Origin: Beta vulgaris subsp. vulgaris | Taxonomy: Eukaryota; Streptophyta; Magnoliopsida; Caryophyllales; Amaranthaceae | NCBI RefSeq assembly: GCF_026745355.1 | Contig: NC_079202.1 | Span: forward strand, 28,201,748-28,265,747 | Reading direction: 5' to 3' | DNA: 64,000 nt | Part shown: piece after piece, positions 25,566 through 37,092 of the stretch | Layout of the letters: the number at the start of each line of letters is the position of its first letter | Position numbering within the stretch: the first letter of the stretch is position 1 | The notes under the pieces: generated by a model | Seen by the model: only the letters and a program-made list of their open reading frames with translations | Databases searched by the model: none | What the model was told of the DNA's origin: nothing | Position numbers and translations under genes: made by a program

Positions 25566-26040
25566 AAATCATTTTTCAAGAAGAAACTTGATGTTGTTCC
25601 TCGTAGATTTTCAGAAAAAAAAATTCTTTTGAACACATTGAAAATCTATTTGGAACGTCCTAAATATCATGTAAGAAACAAAAACAATTAGAATTCTAAT
25701 GGCTTCTAGACTAGCAACAGGAGCAAAGGTTTCTTCATAGTCATTTTCATTCTTGTTGATTATAACCTTTTACTACAAGTCTAGCTTTGTTCCTAACAAT
25801 TGTTCCATACTCATCTAGTTTATTTCTAAACACCCATTTTAAGCCAATTACTTTATGTTGTTTAGAAGAAGGAACTAGATGTCATACCTTGTTTCTTTCG
25901 AACTCATTTAATTCAGCTTACATGGCAGTGATCCAATCAGAGTCAGTTAGGGCTTCTTCATGATTTCATGGTTCCATCATTGATAGGAACGCATGAAATG
26001 CACAAAAATTCCTTAACTGAGATCTAGTTTGCATACCTTT
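25566..26040 (-). pseudogene. Copia reverse transcriptase relic, right copy
   Basis: This copy is better preserved upstream than the left one. EALTDSDWITAM, AELNEFERNKV, HLVPSSKQHKVIGLKWV and FRNKLDEYG-VRNKARLV words follow in a single frame. Two nonsense codons interrupt that frame: TAA at 25920-25918 and TGA at 25884-25882, the latter replacing the Trp of a VWHLVP word. Then a small insertion near 25745-25750 breaks the frame inside the word before ETFAPVA. The left copy shares the TGA but has extra small deletions. The relic ends near the point where the element is cut off by satellite. Confidence 0.88.
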
Positions 26041-26138
26041 GGATATGTCGCTTATTATGAGTTTCATTGGATGAGATTTTTGATTTCTTCAAGGTTTTGG
26101 TTGAAACTCATTGTATAAAGTTTCTTTGCCTATGTCTG

Positions 26139-26141
26139 TGT
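26139..26141. other. Retrotransposon-satellite deletion junction with TGT microhomology
   Basis: Element sequence tatgtctgtgt is shared with 18573-18583, after which the left copy continues gattgagcc but this copy continues ccgagatagg, a satellite A-monomer word. The satellite normally reads gatgtccgag, so TGT is common to both partners. The rest of the second internal region, its primer site and its outer LTR are absent. Confidence 0.85.
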
Positions 26142-27419
26142 CCGAGATAGGAGTTAGGTCTAAACTACGATGTTGGGCTAAGATGAGCATGAAACAGAAA
26201 CGAAAAATCAGACTTCAACGAATTCAGCTTCTGAGCTCACGAGCCTTTTAGAAATGGTAAAAAAAAGAAATTTAGGCTTTTGAATTGCTCAATTCTGATG
26301 TCCGAGCTAGAAGTTAGTCCCTAATTACTATTTTGGGCCTAGATAAGCAGGAAAAAGATGCGAAAAATCGGATTTCAAAGAATTAAGCTTCTAAGCTCAT
26401 GAACCCCGTAGAAATGGTAAAAAAACAATTCAAGCTTTTGAATCGCTCAATTCTGATCTCCGAGCTAGAAGTTAGGCCAAAATTATGATTTTGGGCTTTG
26501 ATGAGCACGACACAGATGTGAAAAATTAGGCTGCAATGAATTCAACTTCTAAGCTCACGAACCACTTATAATGGTAAAAAAAGATTTGAGGCTTTGGAAT
26601 CGTTCAACTATGATGTCCGAGATAGGAGTTAGATCTAAACTACGATGTTGGGCTAAGATGAGCATGAAACAAAAACAAAAAAATCAGACTTCAACGAATT
26701 CATCTTCTAAGCTCACGAAGCTTTTAGAAATAGTAAAAAAAGCAATTCAGGCTGTTGAATTGCTCAATTCTGATGTCGGAGCTAGAAGTTAGGCCCTAAT
26801 TACTATTTTGGGCCTAGATAAACAGGAAAAAGACGCGAAAAATCGGACTTCACAGAATTAAGCTTCTAAGCTCACGAACCCCTTAGAAATGGTAAAAAAA
26901 CCAATTCAGGCTTTTGAATCGCTCAATTCTGATCTCCGAGATAGAAGTTAGGCCAAAATTATGATTTTGGGCTTTGATGAGCACGACACAGATGTGAAAA
27001 ATTGGGCTGCAATGAATTCAGCTTCGAAGCTCACTAACCAGTTTAATGGTAAAAGCAACATTTCAGGCTTTGGAATCGCTCAATTCTGATGTCCGAGTTA
27101 GAAGTTAGGCCCTAATTACGATGTTGGGCCAAGTTAAGCATGAAACAGACACGAAAAATCGGACTTCAACGAATTCAGCTTCTGAGCTCACGAACCTTTT
27201 AGAAATGGTAAAAAAAGAAATTCAGGCTTTTGAATTGCTCAATTCTGATGTCCGAGCTAGAAGTTAGGCCCTAATTACGATTTTGGGTATAGATAAGCGG
27301 GAAAAAGACGCGAAAAATCGGACTTCAAAAAATTAAGCTTCTAATCTCCTGAACCCCTTAGAAATGGGAAAAAAACAATTCAAGCTTTTGAATCGCTCAA
27401 TTCTGATCTCTGAGCTAGA

Positions 27420-30400
27420 ACTAAGGCCAAAATTATGATTTTGGGCTTTGATGAGCACGACACAGACGTGAAAAATTAGGCTGCAATGAATTCAGCTTCT
27501 AAGCTCACGAACCACTTATAATGGTAAAAAAAACACTTAAGGCTTTGGAATCGCTCAATTCTGATGTCCGAGCTAGAAGTTAGGCCCTAATTACGATGTT
27601 GGGCCAAGATGAGCATGAAACAGACACGAAAAATCGGACTTCAACGAATTCAGCTTCTGAGCTCACGAACCTTTTAGAAATGGTAAAAAAAAAATTAGGC
27701 TTTTGAATTTCTCAGTTCTGATGTCCGAGCTAGAAGTTAGGCCCTAATTATGATTTTAGGCCTAGATAAGCAGGAAAAAGACGCGAAAAATCGGACATCA
27801 AAAAATTAAGCTTCTAACCTCATTAACCCCTTTGTAATGCTAAAAAAACAATTCAAGCTTTTGAATAGCTCAATTCTGATCTCCGAGCTAGAAGTTAGGC
27901 CAAAATTATGATTTTGGGCTTTGATGAGAAGGACACAGACGTGAAAAATTAGGCTGCAATGAATTAAGCTTCTGAGCTCACGAACCACTTATAATGGTAA
28001 AAAAAACATTTCAGGCTTTGGAATCGCTCAATTCTTATGTCCGAGCTAGAAGTTAGGCCCTAATTACGATGTTGGGCCAAGATGAGCATGAAACAGACAC
28101 GAAAAATCGGACTTCAACGAATTCAGCTTCTTAGCTCACGAACCTTTTAGAAATGGTAAAAAAAAAAAAATTAGGCTTTTGAATTTCTCAATTCTGATGT
28201 CCGAGCTAGAAGTTAGGCCCTAATTACGATTTTAGGCCTAGATAAGCAGGAAAAAGACGCGAAAAATCGGACTTCAAAGAATTAAGCTTCTAACCTCATT
28301 AACCCCTTAGAAATGCTAAAAAAACAATTCAAGCTTTTATATCGCTCAATTCTGATCTCCGAGCTAAAAGTTAGGCCAAAATTACGATTTTGGGCCCTGA
28401 TGAGCAGGACACAGACGTGAAAAATTAGGCTGCAATGAATTCAGCTTCTGAGCTCACGAACCACTTATAATGGTAAAAAAAAACATTTCAGGCTTTGGAA
28501 TCGCTCAATTCTGATGTCCGAGGTAGAAGTTAGGCCCTAATTACGATTTTGGGCCAAGATGAGCATGAAACAGACACGAAATATCGGACTTCAACGAATT
28601 CAACTTCTGAGCTCACGAATCTTTTAGAAATGGTAAAAAAAAAGATATTTAGGCTTTTGAATTTCTCAATTCTGATGTCCGAGCTAGGAGCTAGGCCCTA
28701 GTTACGATTTTGGGCCTATATAAGCAGGAAAAAGATGCGAAAAATCGGACTTCAAAGAATTCAGCTTCTAAGCTCACGAATCAGTTATAATGGTAAAAAA
28801 AATATTTGAGGCTTTGGAATCGTTCAATTATGATGTCCGAGATAGGAGTTAGGTCTACACTACGATGTTGGGCCAAGATGAGCATGAAACAGACACGAAA
28901 AATCGGACTTCAACGAATTCAGCTTCTGAGCTTACAAAGCTTTTAGAAATGGTAAAAAAAGTAATTCAGGCTGTTGAATTGCTCAATTCTGATGTCCGAG
29001 CTAGAAGTTAGGCCCTAATTACTATTTTGGGCCTAGATAAACAGGAAAAAGACGCGAAAAATCGGACTTCACCGAATTAAGCTTCTAAGCTCACGAACCC
29101 CTTAGAAATGGTAAAAAACCGATTCAAGCTTTTGAATCGCTCAATTATGATCTCCGAGATAGAAGTTAGGCCAAAATTATGATTTTGGGCTTCGATGAGC
29201 ACGGCACAGATGTGAGAAATTGGGCTGCAATTAATTCAGCTTCTAAGCTCACAAACCACTTATAATGGTAAAAAAAAACATTTCGGGCTTTGGAATCGCT
29301 CAATTCTGATGTCCGAGATAGGAGTTAGGTCCAAATTACGATGTTGGGCCAAGATGAGCATGAAACAGACACGAAAAACACACTTCAACGAATTCAGCTT
29401 CTGAGCTCACGAACGCCTTAGAAATGGTAAAAAAACAATTCAAGCTTTTGAATCGCTCAATTCTGATTTCTGAGCTAGAAGTTAGGCAAAAATTATGATT
29501 TTGGGCTTTGATGAGCACGACACAGACGTGAAAAATTAGGCTGTAATGCATTCAGCTTCTAAGCTCACGAACCACTTATAATGGTAAAAAAAACATTTCA
29601 GGCTTTGGAATCGCTCAATATGATGTCTGAGCTAGAAGTTAGTCCCTAATTACGATGTTGGGCCAAGATGAGCATGAAACAGACACGAAAAATCGGACAT
29701 CAACGAATTCAGCTTCTGAGCTCACGAACCTTTTAGAAATGGTAAAAAAAAAATTAGGCTTTTGAATTTATCAATTCTGATGTCCGAGCTAGAAGTTAGC
29801 CCTAATTACGATTTTAGGCTCAAATGAGCAGGAATCGCTCAATTATGATGTCTGAGATAGGAGTTAGGTCCAATTACGATGTTGGGGCCAAGATGAGCAT
29901 GAAACAGACACGAAAAATCGGACTTCAACGAATTCAGCTTCTGAGCTCACGAACCCTTGGAAATGGTTAAAAAAGCAATTCAGGCTTTAGAATTGCTCAA
30001 TTCTGATGTCCGAGATAGAAGTTAGGCCCTAATTACGATGTTGGGCCAAGATGAGCATGAAACAGACACGAAAAATCGGACATCAACGAATTCAGCTTCT
30101 GAGCTCACGAACCTTTAGAAATGGTAAAAAAAAATTAGGCTTTTGAATTTCTCAGTTCTGATGTCCGAGCTAGAAGTTAGGCCCTAATTACGATTTTAGC
30201 TCAAATGAGTAGGAATCGCTCAATTCTGATGTCCGAGATAGGAGTTAGGTCCAAATTACGATGTTGGGCCAAGATGAGCATGAAACAGACACGAAAAATC
30301 GGACTTAAACGAATTCAGCTTCTAAGCTCACGAACCTTTTCGAAATAGTAAAAAAAGAAATTCAGGCTTTTGAGTTCCTCAATTCTGATGTCCGAGCTAG

Positions 30401-32452
30401 AAGTTAGGGCCCTAATTACGATTTGGGCTAGATAAGCAGGAAAAAGACGCGAAAAATCAGACTTCAAAAGAATTAAGCTTCTAAGCTCATGAACCCCTTA
30501 GAAATGGTAAAAAAAACAATTCAAGCTTTTGAATCGCTCAATTCTGATCTCCGAGCTAGAAGTTAGGCCAAAATTATGATTTTGGGCTTTGATGAGCACG
30601 ACACAGACGTGAAAAATTAGGCTGCAATGAAATCATCTTCTAAGCTCACGAACCACTTATAATGGTATAAAAAACATTCCAGGCTTTGGAATCGCTCAAT
30701 TCTGATGTTCGAGCTCGAAGTTAGGCCCTAATTACGATCTTGGGCCAAGATGAGCATGAAACAGACACGAAAAATCGGACTTCAACGAATTCAGCTTCTG
30801 AGCTCACGAACCTTTTAGAAATGGTAAAAAAAAAATTAGGCTGTTTTTTCTCAGTTCTGATGTCCGAGCTAGAAGTTAGGCCCTAATTATGATTTTAGGC
30901 CTAGATAAGCAGGAAAAAGACGCGAAAAATCGGACTTCAAAAAATTAAGCTTCTAACCTCATTAACCCCTTTGTAATGCTAAAAAACAATTCAAGCTTTT
31001 GAATAGCTCAATTCTGATCTCCGAGCTAGAAGTTAGGCCAAAATTATGATTTTGGGCTTTGATGAGAAGGACACAGACGTGAAAAATTAGGCTGCAATGA
31101 ATTAAGCTTCCGAGCTCACGAACCAGTTATAATGGTAAAAAAAACATTTCAGGCTTTGGAATCGCTCAATTCTTATGGCCGAGCTAGAAGTTAGGCCCTA
31201 ATTACGATGTTGGGCCAAGATGAGCATGAAACAGACACGAAAAATCGGACTTCAACGAATTTAGCTTCTTAGCTCACGAACCTTTTAGAAATGGTAAAAA
31301 AAAAAAAATTAGGCTTTTGAATTTCTCAATTCTGATGTCCGAGCTAGGAGTTAGCCCTAATTACGATTTTAGGCCTAGATAAGCAGGAAAAAGACGCGAA
31401 AAATCGGACTTCAAAGAATTAAGCTTCTAACCTCATTAACCCCTTAGAAATGCTAAAAAAACAATTCAAGCTTTTAAATCGCTCAATTCTGATCTCCGAG
31501 CTAAAAGTTAGGCCAAAATTACGATTTTGGGCCCTGATGAGCAGGACACAGACGTGAAAAATTAGGCTGCAATGAATTCAGCTTCTGAGCTCACGAACCA
31601 CTTATAATGGTAAAAAAAACATTCCAGGCTTTGGAATCGCTCAATTCTGATGTCCGAGGTAGAAGTTAGGCCCTAATTACGATTTTGGGCCAAGATGAGC
31701 ATGAAACAGACACGAAATATCGGACTTCAACGAATTCAACTTCTGAGCTCACGAATCTTTTAGAAATGGTAAAAAAAAAGATATTTAGGCTTTTGAATTT
31801 CTCAATTCTGATGTCCGAGCTAGGAGCTAGGCCCTAGTTACGATTTTGGGCCTAGATAAGCAGGAAAAAGATGCGAAAAATCGGACTTCAAAGAATTCAG
31901 CTTCTAAGCTCACGAACCAGTTATAATGGTAAAAAAAATATTTGAGGCTTTGGAATCGTTCAATTATGATGTCCGAGATAGGAGTTAGGTCTACACTACG
32001 ATGTTGGGCCAAGATGAGCATGAAACAGACACGAAAAATCGAACTTCAACGAATTCAGCTTCTGAGCTTACAAAGCTTTTAGAAATGGTAAAAAAAGCAA
32101 TTCAGGCTGTTGAATTGCTCAATTCTGATGTCCGAGCTAGAAGTTAGGCCCTAATTACTATTTTGGGCCTAGATAAACAGGAAAAAGACGCGAAAATCGG
32201 ACTTCACCGAATTAAGCTTCTAAGCTCACGAACCCCTTAGAAATGGTAAAAAACCGATTCAAGCTTTTGAATCGCTCAATTATGATCTCCGAGATAGAAG
32301 TTAGGCCAAAATTATGATTTTGGGCTTCGATGAGCACGGCACAGATGTGAGAAATTGGGCTGCAATTAATTCAGCTTCTAAGCTCACAAACCACTTATAA
32401 TGGTAAAAAAAAACATTTCGGGCTTTGGAATCGCTCAATTCTGATGTCCGAG
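27420..32452. repeat. Two copies of a 1.9-kb satellite block, offset about 3135 bp
   Basis: About 27420-29322 matches about 30556-32452. Shared rare variants are cctctttgtaatgc-like tails (aacctcattaacccc), aatttctcagttctg, gcacggcacagatgtgag and acatttcgggctttgg. The copies part company inside an A monomer, where the first continues gagataggag and the second gagctagaag. The intervening 29.3-30.6 kb contains half-monomer chimeras. This duplication predates or overlaps the 1.56-kb triplication that starts at its right end. Confidence 0.8.
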
Positions 32453-35400
32453 CTAGAAGTTAGGCCCTAATTACGATGTTGGGCCAAGATGACATGAAAC
32501 AGACACGAAAAATCGGACTTCAACGAATTCAGCTTATGAGCTCACGAACCTTTTAGAAATGGTAAAAAAAGAAATTCAGGCTTTTGACTTGCTCAATTCT
32601 GATGTCCGAGCTAGAAGTTAGGCCCTAATTACGATTTTGGGCCTAGATAAGCAGGAAAAAGACGCGAAAAATCGGACTTCAAAGAATTAAGCTTCTAAGC
32701 TCCTGAACGCCTTAGAAATGGTAAAAAAACAATTCAAGCTTTTGAATCGCTCAATTCTGATTTCTGAGCTAGAAGTTAGGCAAAAATTATGATTTTTGGG
32801 CTTTGATGAGCACGACACAGACGTGAAAAATTAGGCTGTAATGCATTCAGCTTCTAAGCTCACGAACCACTTATAATGGTAAAAAAAACATTTCAGGCTT
32901 TGGAATCGCTCAATTCTGATGTCCGAGCGAGAAGTTAGTCCCTAATTACGATGTTGGGCCAAGATGAGCATGAAACAGACACGAAAAATCGGACATCAAC
33001 GAATTCAGCTTCTGAGCTCACGAACCTTTTAGAAATGGAAAAAAAAAATTAGGCTTTTGAATTTCTCAATTCTGATGTCCGAGCTAGAAGTTAGGCCCTA
33101 ATTACGATTTTAGGCTCAAATGAGCAGGAATCGCTCAATTATGATGTCTGAGATAGGAGTTAGGTCCAAATTACGATGTTGGGCCAAGATGAGCATGAAA
33201 CAGACACGAAAAATCGGACTTCAACGAATTCAGCTTCTGAGCTCACGAACCCCTTGGAAATGGTTAAAAAACCAATTCAGGCTTTAGAATTGCTCAATTC
33301 TGATGTCCGAGATAGAAGTTAGGCCCTAATTACGATGTTGGGCCAAGATGAGCATGAAACAGACACGAAAAATCGGACATCAACGAATTCAGCTTCTGAG
33401 CTCACGAACCTTTTAGAAATGGTAAAAAAAAATTAGGCTTTTGAATTTCTCAATTCTGATGTCCGAGCTAGAAGTTAGGCCCTAATTACGATTTTAGGCT
33501 CAAATGAGTAGGAATCGCTCAATTCTGATGTCCGAGATAGGAGTTAGGTCCAAATTACGATGTTGGGCCAAGATGAGCATGAAACAGACACGAAAAATCG
33601 GACTTAAACGAATTCAGCTTCTAAGCTCACGAACCTTTTCGAAATAGTAAAAAAAGAAATTCAGGCTTTTGAGTTCCTCAATTCTGATGTCCGAGCTAGA
33701 AGTTAGGCCCTAATTACGATTTTGGGCCTAGATAAGCAGGAAAAAGACGCGAAAAATCAGACTTCAAAGAATTAAGCTTCTAAGCTCATGGATCCCTTAG
33801 AAATGGTAAAAAAAACAATTCAAGCTTTTGAATCGCTCAATTCTGATCCCCGAGCTAGAAGTTAGGCCAAAATTATGATTTTGGGCTTTGATGAGCACGA
33901 CACAGACGTGAAAAATTAGGCTGCAATGAAATCATCTTCTAAGCTCACGAACCACTTATAATGGTAAAAAAAAACATTTCGGGCTTTGGAATCGCTCAAT
34001 TCTGATGTCCGAGCTAGAAGTTAGGCCCTAATTACGATGTTGGGCCAAGATGACATGAAACAGACACGAAAAATCGGACTTCAACGAATTCAGCTTATGA
34101 GCTCACGAACCTTTTAGAAATGGTTAAAAAAAGAAATTCAGGCTTTTGACTTGCTCAATTCTGATGTCCGAGCTAGAAGTTAGGCCCTAATTACGATTTT
34201 GGGCCTAGATAAGCAGGAAAAAGACGCGAAAAATCGGACTTCAAAGAATTAAGCTTCTAAGCTCCTGAACGCCTTAGAAATGGTAAAAAAACAATTCAAG
34301 CTTTTGAATCGCTCAATTCTGATTTCTGAGCTAGAAGTTAGGCAAAAATTATGATTTTGGGCTTTGATGAGCACGACACAGACGTGAAAAATTAGGCTGT
34401 AATGCATTCAGCTTCTAAGCTCACGAACCACTTATAATGGTAAAAAAAACATTTCAGGCTTTGGAATCGCTCAATTCTGATGTCCGAGCGAGAAGTTAGT
34501 CCCTAATTACGATGTTGGGCCAAGATGAGCATGAAACAGACACGAAAAATCGGACATCAACGAATTCAGCTTCTGAGCTCACGAACCTTTTAGAAATGGT
34601 AAAAAAAAAATTAGGCTTTTGAATTTCTCAATTCTGATGTCCGAGCTAGAAGTTAGGCCCTAATTACGATTTTAGGCTCAAATGAGCAGGAATCGCTCAA
34701 TTATGATGTCTGAGATAGGAGTTAGGTCCAAATTACGATGTTGGGCCAAGATGAGCATGAAACAGACACGAAAAATCGGACTTCAACGAATTCAGCTTCT
34801 GAGCTCACGAACCCCTTGGAAATGGTTAAAAAACCAATTCAGGCTTTAGAATTGCTCAATTCTGATGTCCGAGATAGAAGTTAGGCCCTAATTACGATGT
34901 TGGGCCAAGATGAGCATGAAACAGACACGAAAAATCGGACATCAACGAATTCAGCTTCTGAGCTCACGAACCTTTTAGAAATGGTAAAAAAAAATTAGGC
35001 TTTTGAATTTCTCAATTCTGATGTCCGAGCTAGAAGTTAGGCCCTAATTACGATTTTAGGCTCAAATGAGTAGGAATCGCTCAATTCTGATGTCCGAGAT
35101 AGGAGTTAGGTCCAAATTACGATGTTGGGCCAAGATGAGCATGAAACAGACACGAAAAATCGGACTTAAACGAATTCAGCTTCTAAGCTCACGAACCTTT
35201 TCGAAATAGTAAAAAAAGAAATTCAGGCTTTTGAGTTCCTCAATTCTGATGTCCGAGCTAGAAGTTAGGCCCTAATTACGATTTTGGGCCTAGATAAGCA
35301 GGAAAAAGACGCGAAAAATCAGACTTCAAAGAATTAAGCTTCTAAGCTCATGGATCCCTTAGAAATGGTAAAAAAAACAATTCAAGCTTTTGAATCGCTC

Positions 35401-37092
35401 AATTCTGATCCCCGAGCTAGAAGTTAGGCCAAAATTATGATTTTGGGCTTTGATGAGCACGACACAGACGTGAAAAATTAGGCTGCAATGAAATCATCTT
35501 CTAAGCTCACGAACCACTTATAATGGTAAAAAAAAACATTTCGGGCTTTGGAATCGCTCAATTCTGATGTCCGAGCTAGAAGTTAGGCCCTAATTACGAT
35601 GTTGGGCCAAGATGACATGAAACAGACACGAAAAATCGGACTTCAACGAATTCAGCTTCTGAGCTCACGAACCTTTTAGAAATGGTAAAAAAAGAAATTC
35701 AGGCTTTTGACTTGCTCAATTCTGATGTCCGAGCTAGAAGTTAGGCCCTAATTACGATTTTGGGCCTAGATAAGCAGGAAAAAGACGCGAAAAATCGGAC
35801 TTCAAAGAATTAAGCTTCTAAGCTCCTGAACGCCTTAGAAATGGTAAAAAAACAATTCAAGCTTTTGAATCGCTCAATTCTGATTTCTGAGCTAGAAGTT
35901 AGGCAAAAATTATGATTTTGGGCTTTGATGAGCACGACACAGACGTGAAAAATTAGGCTGTAATGCATTCAGCTTCTAAGCTCACGAACCACTTATAATG
36001 GTAAAAAAAACATTTCAGGCTTTGGAATCGCTCAATTCTGATGTCCGAGCGAGAAGTTAGTCCCTAATTACGATGTTGGGCCAAGATGAGCATGAAACAG
36101 ACACGAAAAATCGGACATCAACGAATTCAGCTTCTGAGCTCACGAACCTTTTAGAAATGGTAAAAAAAAATTAGGCTTTTGAATTTCTCAATTCTGATGT
36201 CCGAGCTAGAAGTTAGGCCCTAATTACTATTTTAGGCTCAAATGAGCAGGAATCGCTCAATTATGATGTCTGAGATAGGAGTTAGGTCCAAATTACGATG
36301 TTGGGCCAAGATGAGCATGAAACAGACACGAAAAATCGGACTTCAACGAATTCAGCTTCTGAGCTCACGAACCCGTTGGAAATGGTTAAAAAACCAATTC
36401 AGGCTTTAGAATTGCTCAATTCTGATGTCCGAGATAGAAGTTAGGCCCTAATTACGATGTTGGGCCAAGATGAGCATGAAACAGACACGAAAAATCGGAC
36501 ATCAACGAATTCAGCTTCTGAGCTCACGAACCTTTTAGAAATGGTAAAAAAAAATTAGGCTTTTGAATTTCTCAATTCTGATGTCCGAGCTAGAAGTTAG
36601 GCCCTAATTACGATTTTAGGCTCAAATGAGTAGGAATCGCTCAATTCTGATGTCCGAGATAGGAGTTAGGTCCAAATTACGATGTTGGGCCAAGATGAGC
36701 ATGAAACAGACACGAAAAATCGGACTTAAACGAATTCAGCTTCTAAGCTCACGAACCTTTTCGAAATAGTAAAAAAAGAAATTCAGGCTTTTGAGTTGCT
36801 CAATTCTGATGTCCGAGCTAGAAGTTAGGCCCTAATTACGATTTTGGTCCTAGATAAGCAGGAAAAAGACGCGAAAAATCGGACTTCAAAGAATTAAGTT
36901 TCTAAGCTCATGAATCCCTTAGAAATGGTAAAAAAACAATTCAAGCTTTTGAATCGCTCAATTCTGATCTCCGAGCTAGAAGTAAGGCCAAAATTATGAT
37001 TTTAGCCTTTGATGAGCAGGACACAGACGTGAAAAATTAGGCTGCGATGAATTCATCTTCTAAGCTCACGAACCACTTATAATGGTAATCAA
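32413..37092. repeat. Three tandem copies of a 1.56-kb higher-order unit
   Basis: Using acatttcgggctttgg as phase mark, the unit starts at 32413, 33974 and 35536, and the equivalent point after the third copy is about 37093. Periods are 1561, 1562 and about 1557 bp. Internal marks keep the same spacing, for example a deletion variant aagatgacatgaaac at 32491, 34052 and 35614. The unit contains two half-length chimeric monomers, which explains why it is shorter than ten full monomers (1590 bp). Copies are near-identical, with the third diverging toward its end. Confidence 0.9.

Larger units (their letters stand above)
13826..26141 (-). mobile_element. Degenerate Ty1/Copia LTR retrotransposon, SIRE/Maximus-like, in tandem LTR-internal-LTR-internal form
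   Basis: The element lies on the minus strand. On the plus strand it reads LTR 13826-15867, internal region 15868-21350, LTR 21351-23395, then partial internal region 23396-26141. LTR edges are set by TGTTATTTCACTAGG at one side and CATGACTCAACA at the other. A primer binding site complementary to the 3' end of initiator Met tRNA abuts the second LTR, and polypurine tracts abut both LTRs. Reverse transcriptase relics around 18.1 and 25.8 kb read in the same direction. Long LTRs, the AAAAAGGGGGAAAT tract next to TTGTCATCATC, and the reverse transcriptase words resemble the SIRE/Maximus lineage, which is a lineage call from memory. Two internal regions sharing a middle LTR are the expected product of LTR-LTR unequal recombination. 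The outer right LTR and the 5' half of the second internal region are missing. No intact gag or pol remains. Confidence 0.9.

Noticed and set aside
13826..26141. Two separate retrotransposon insertions side by side
   Set aside because: A single LTR is shared between the two internal regions with no satellite or target duplication between them, so one recombinant tandem element is simpler.
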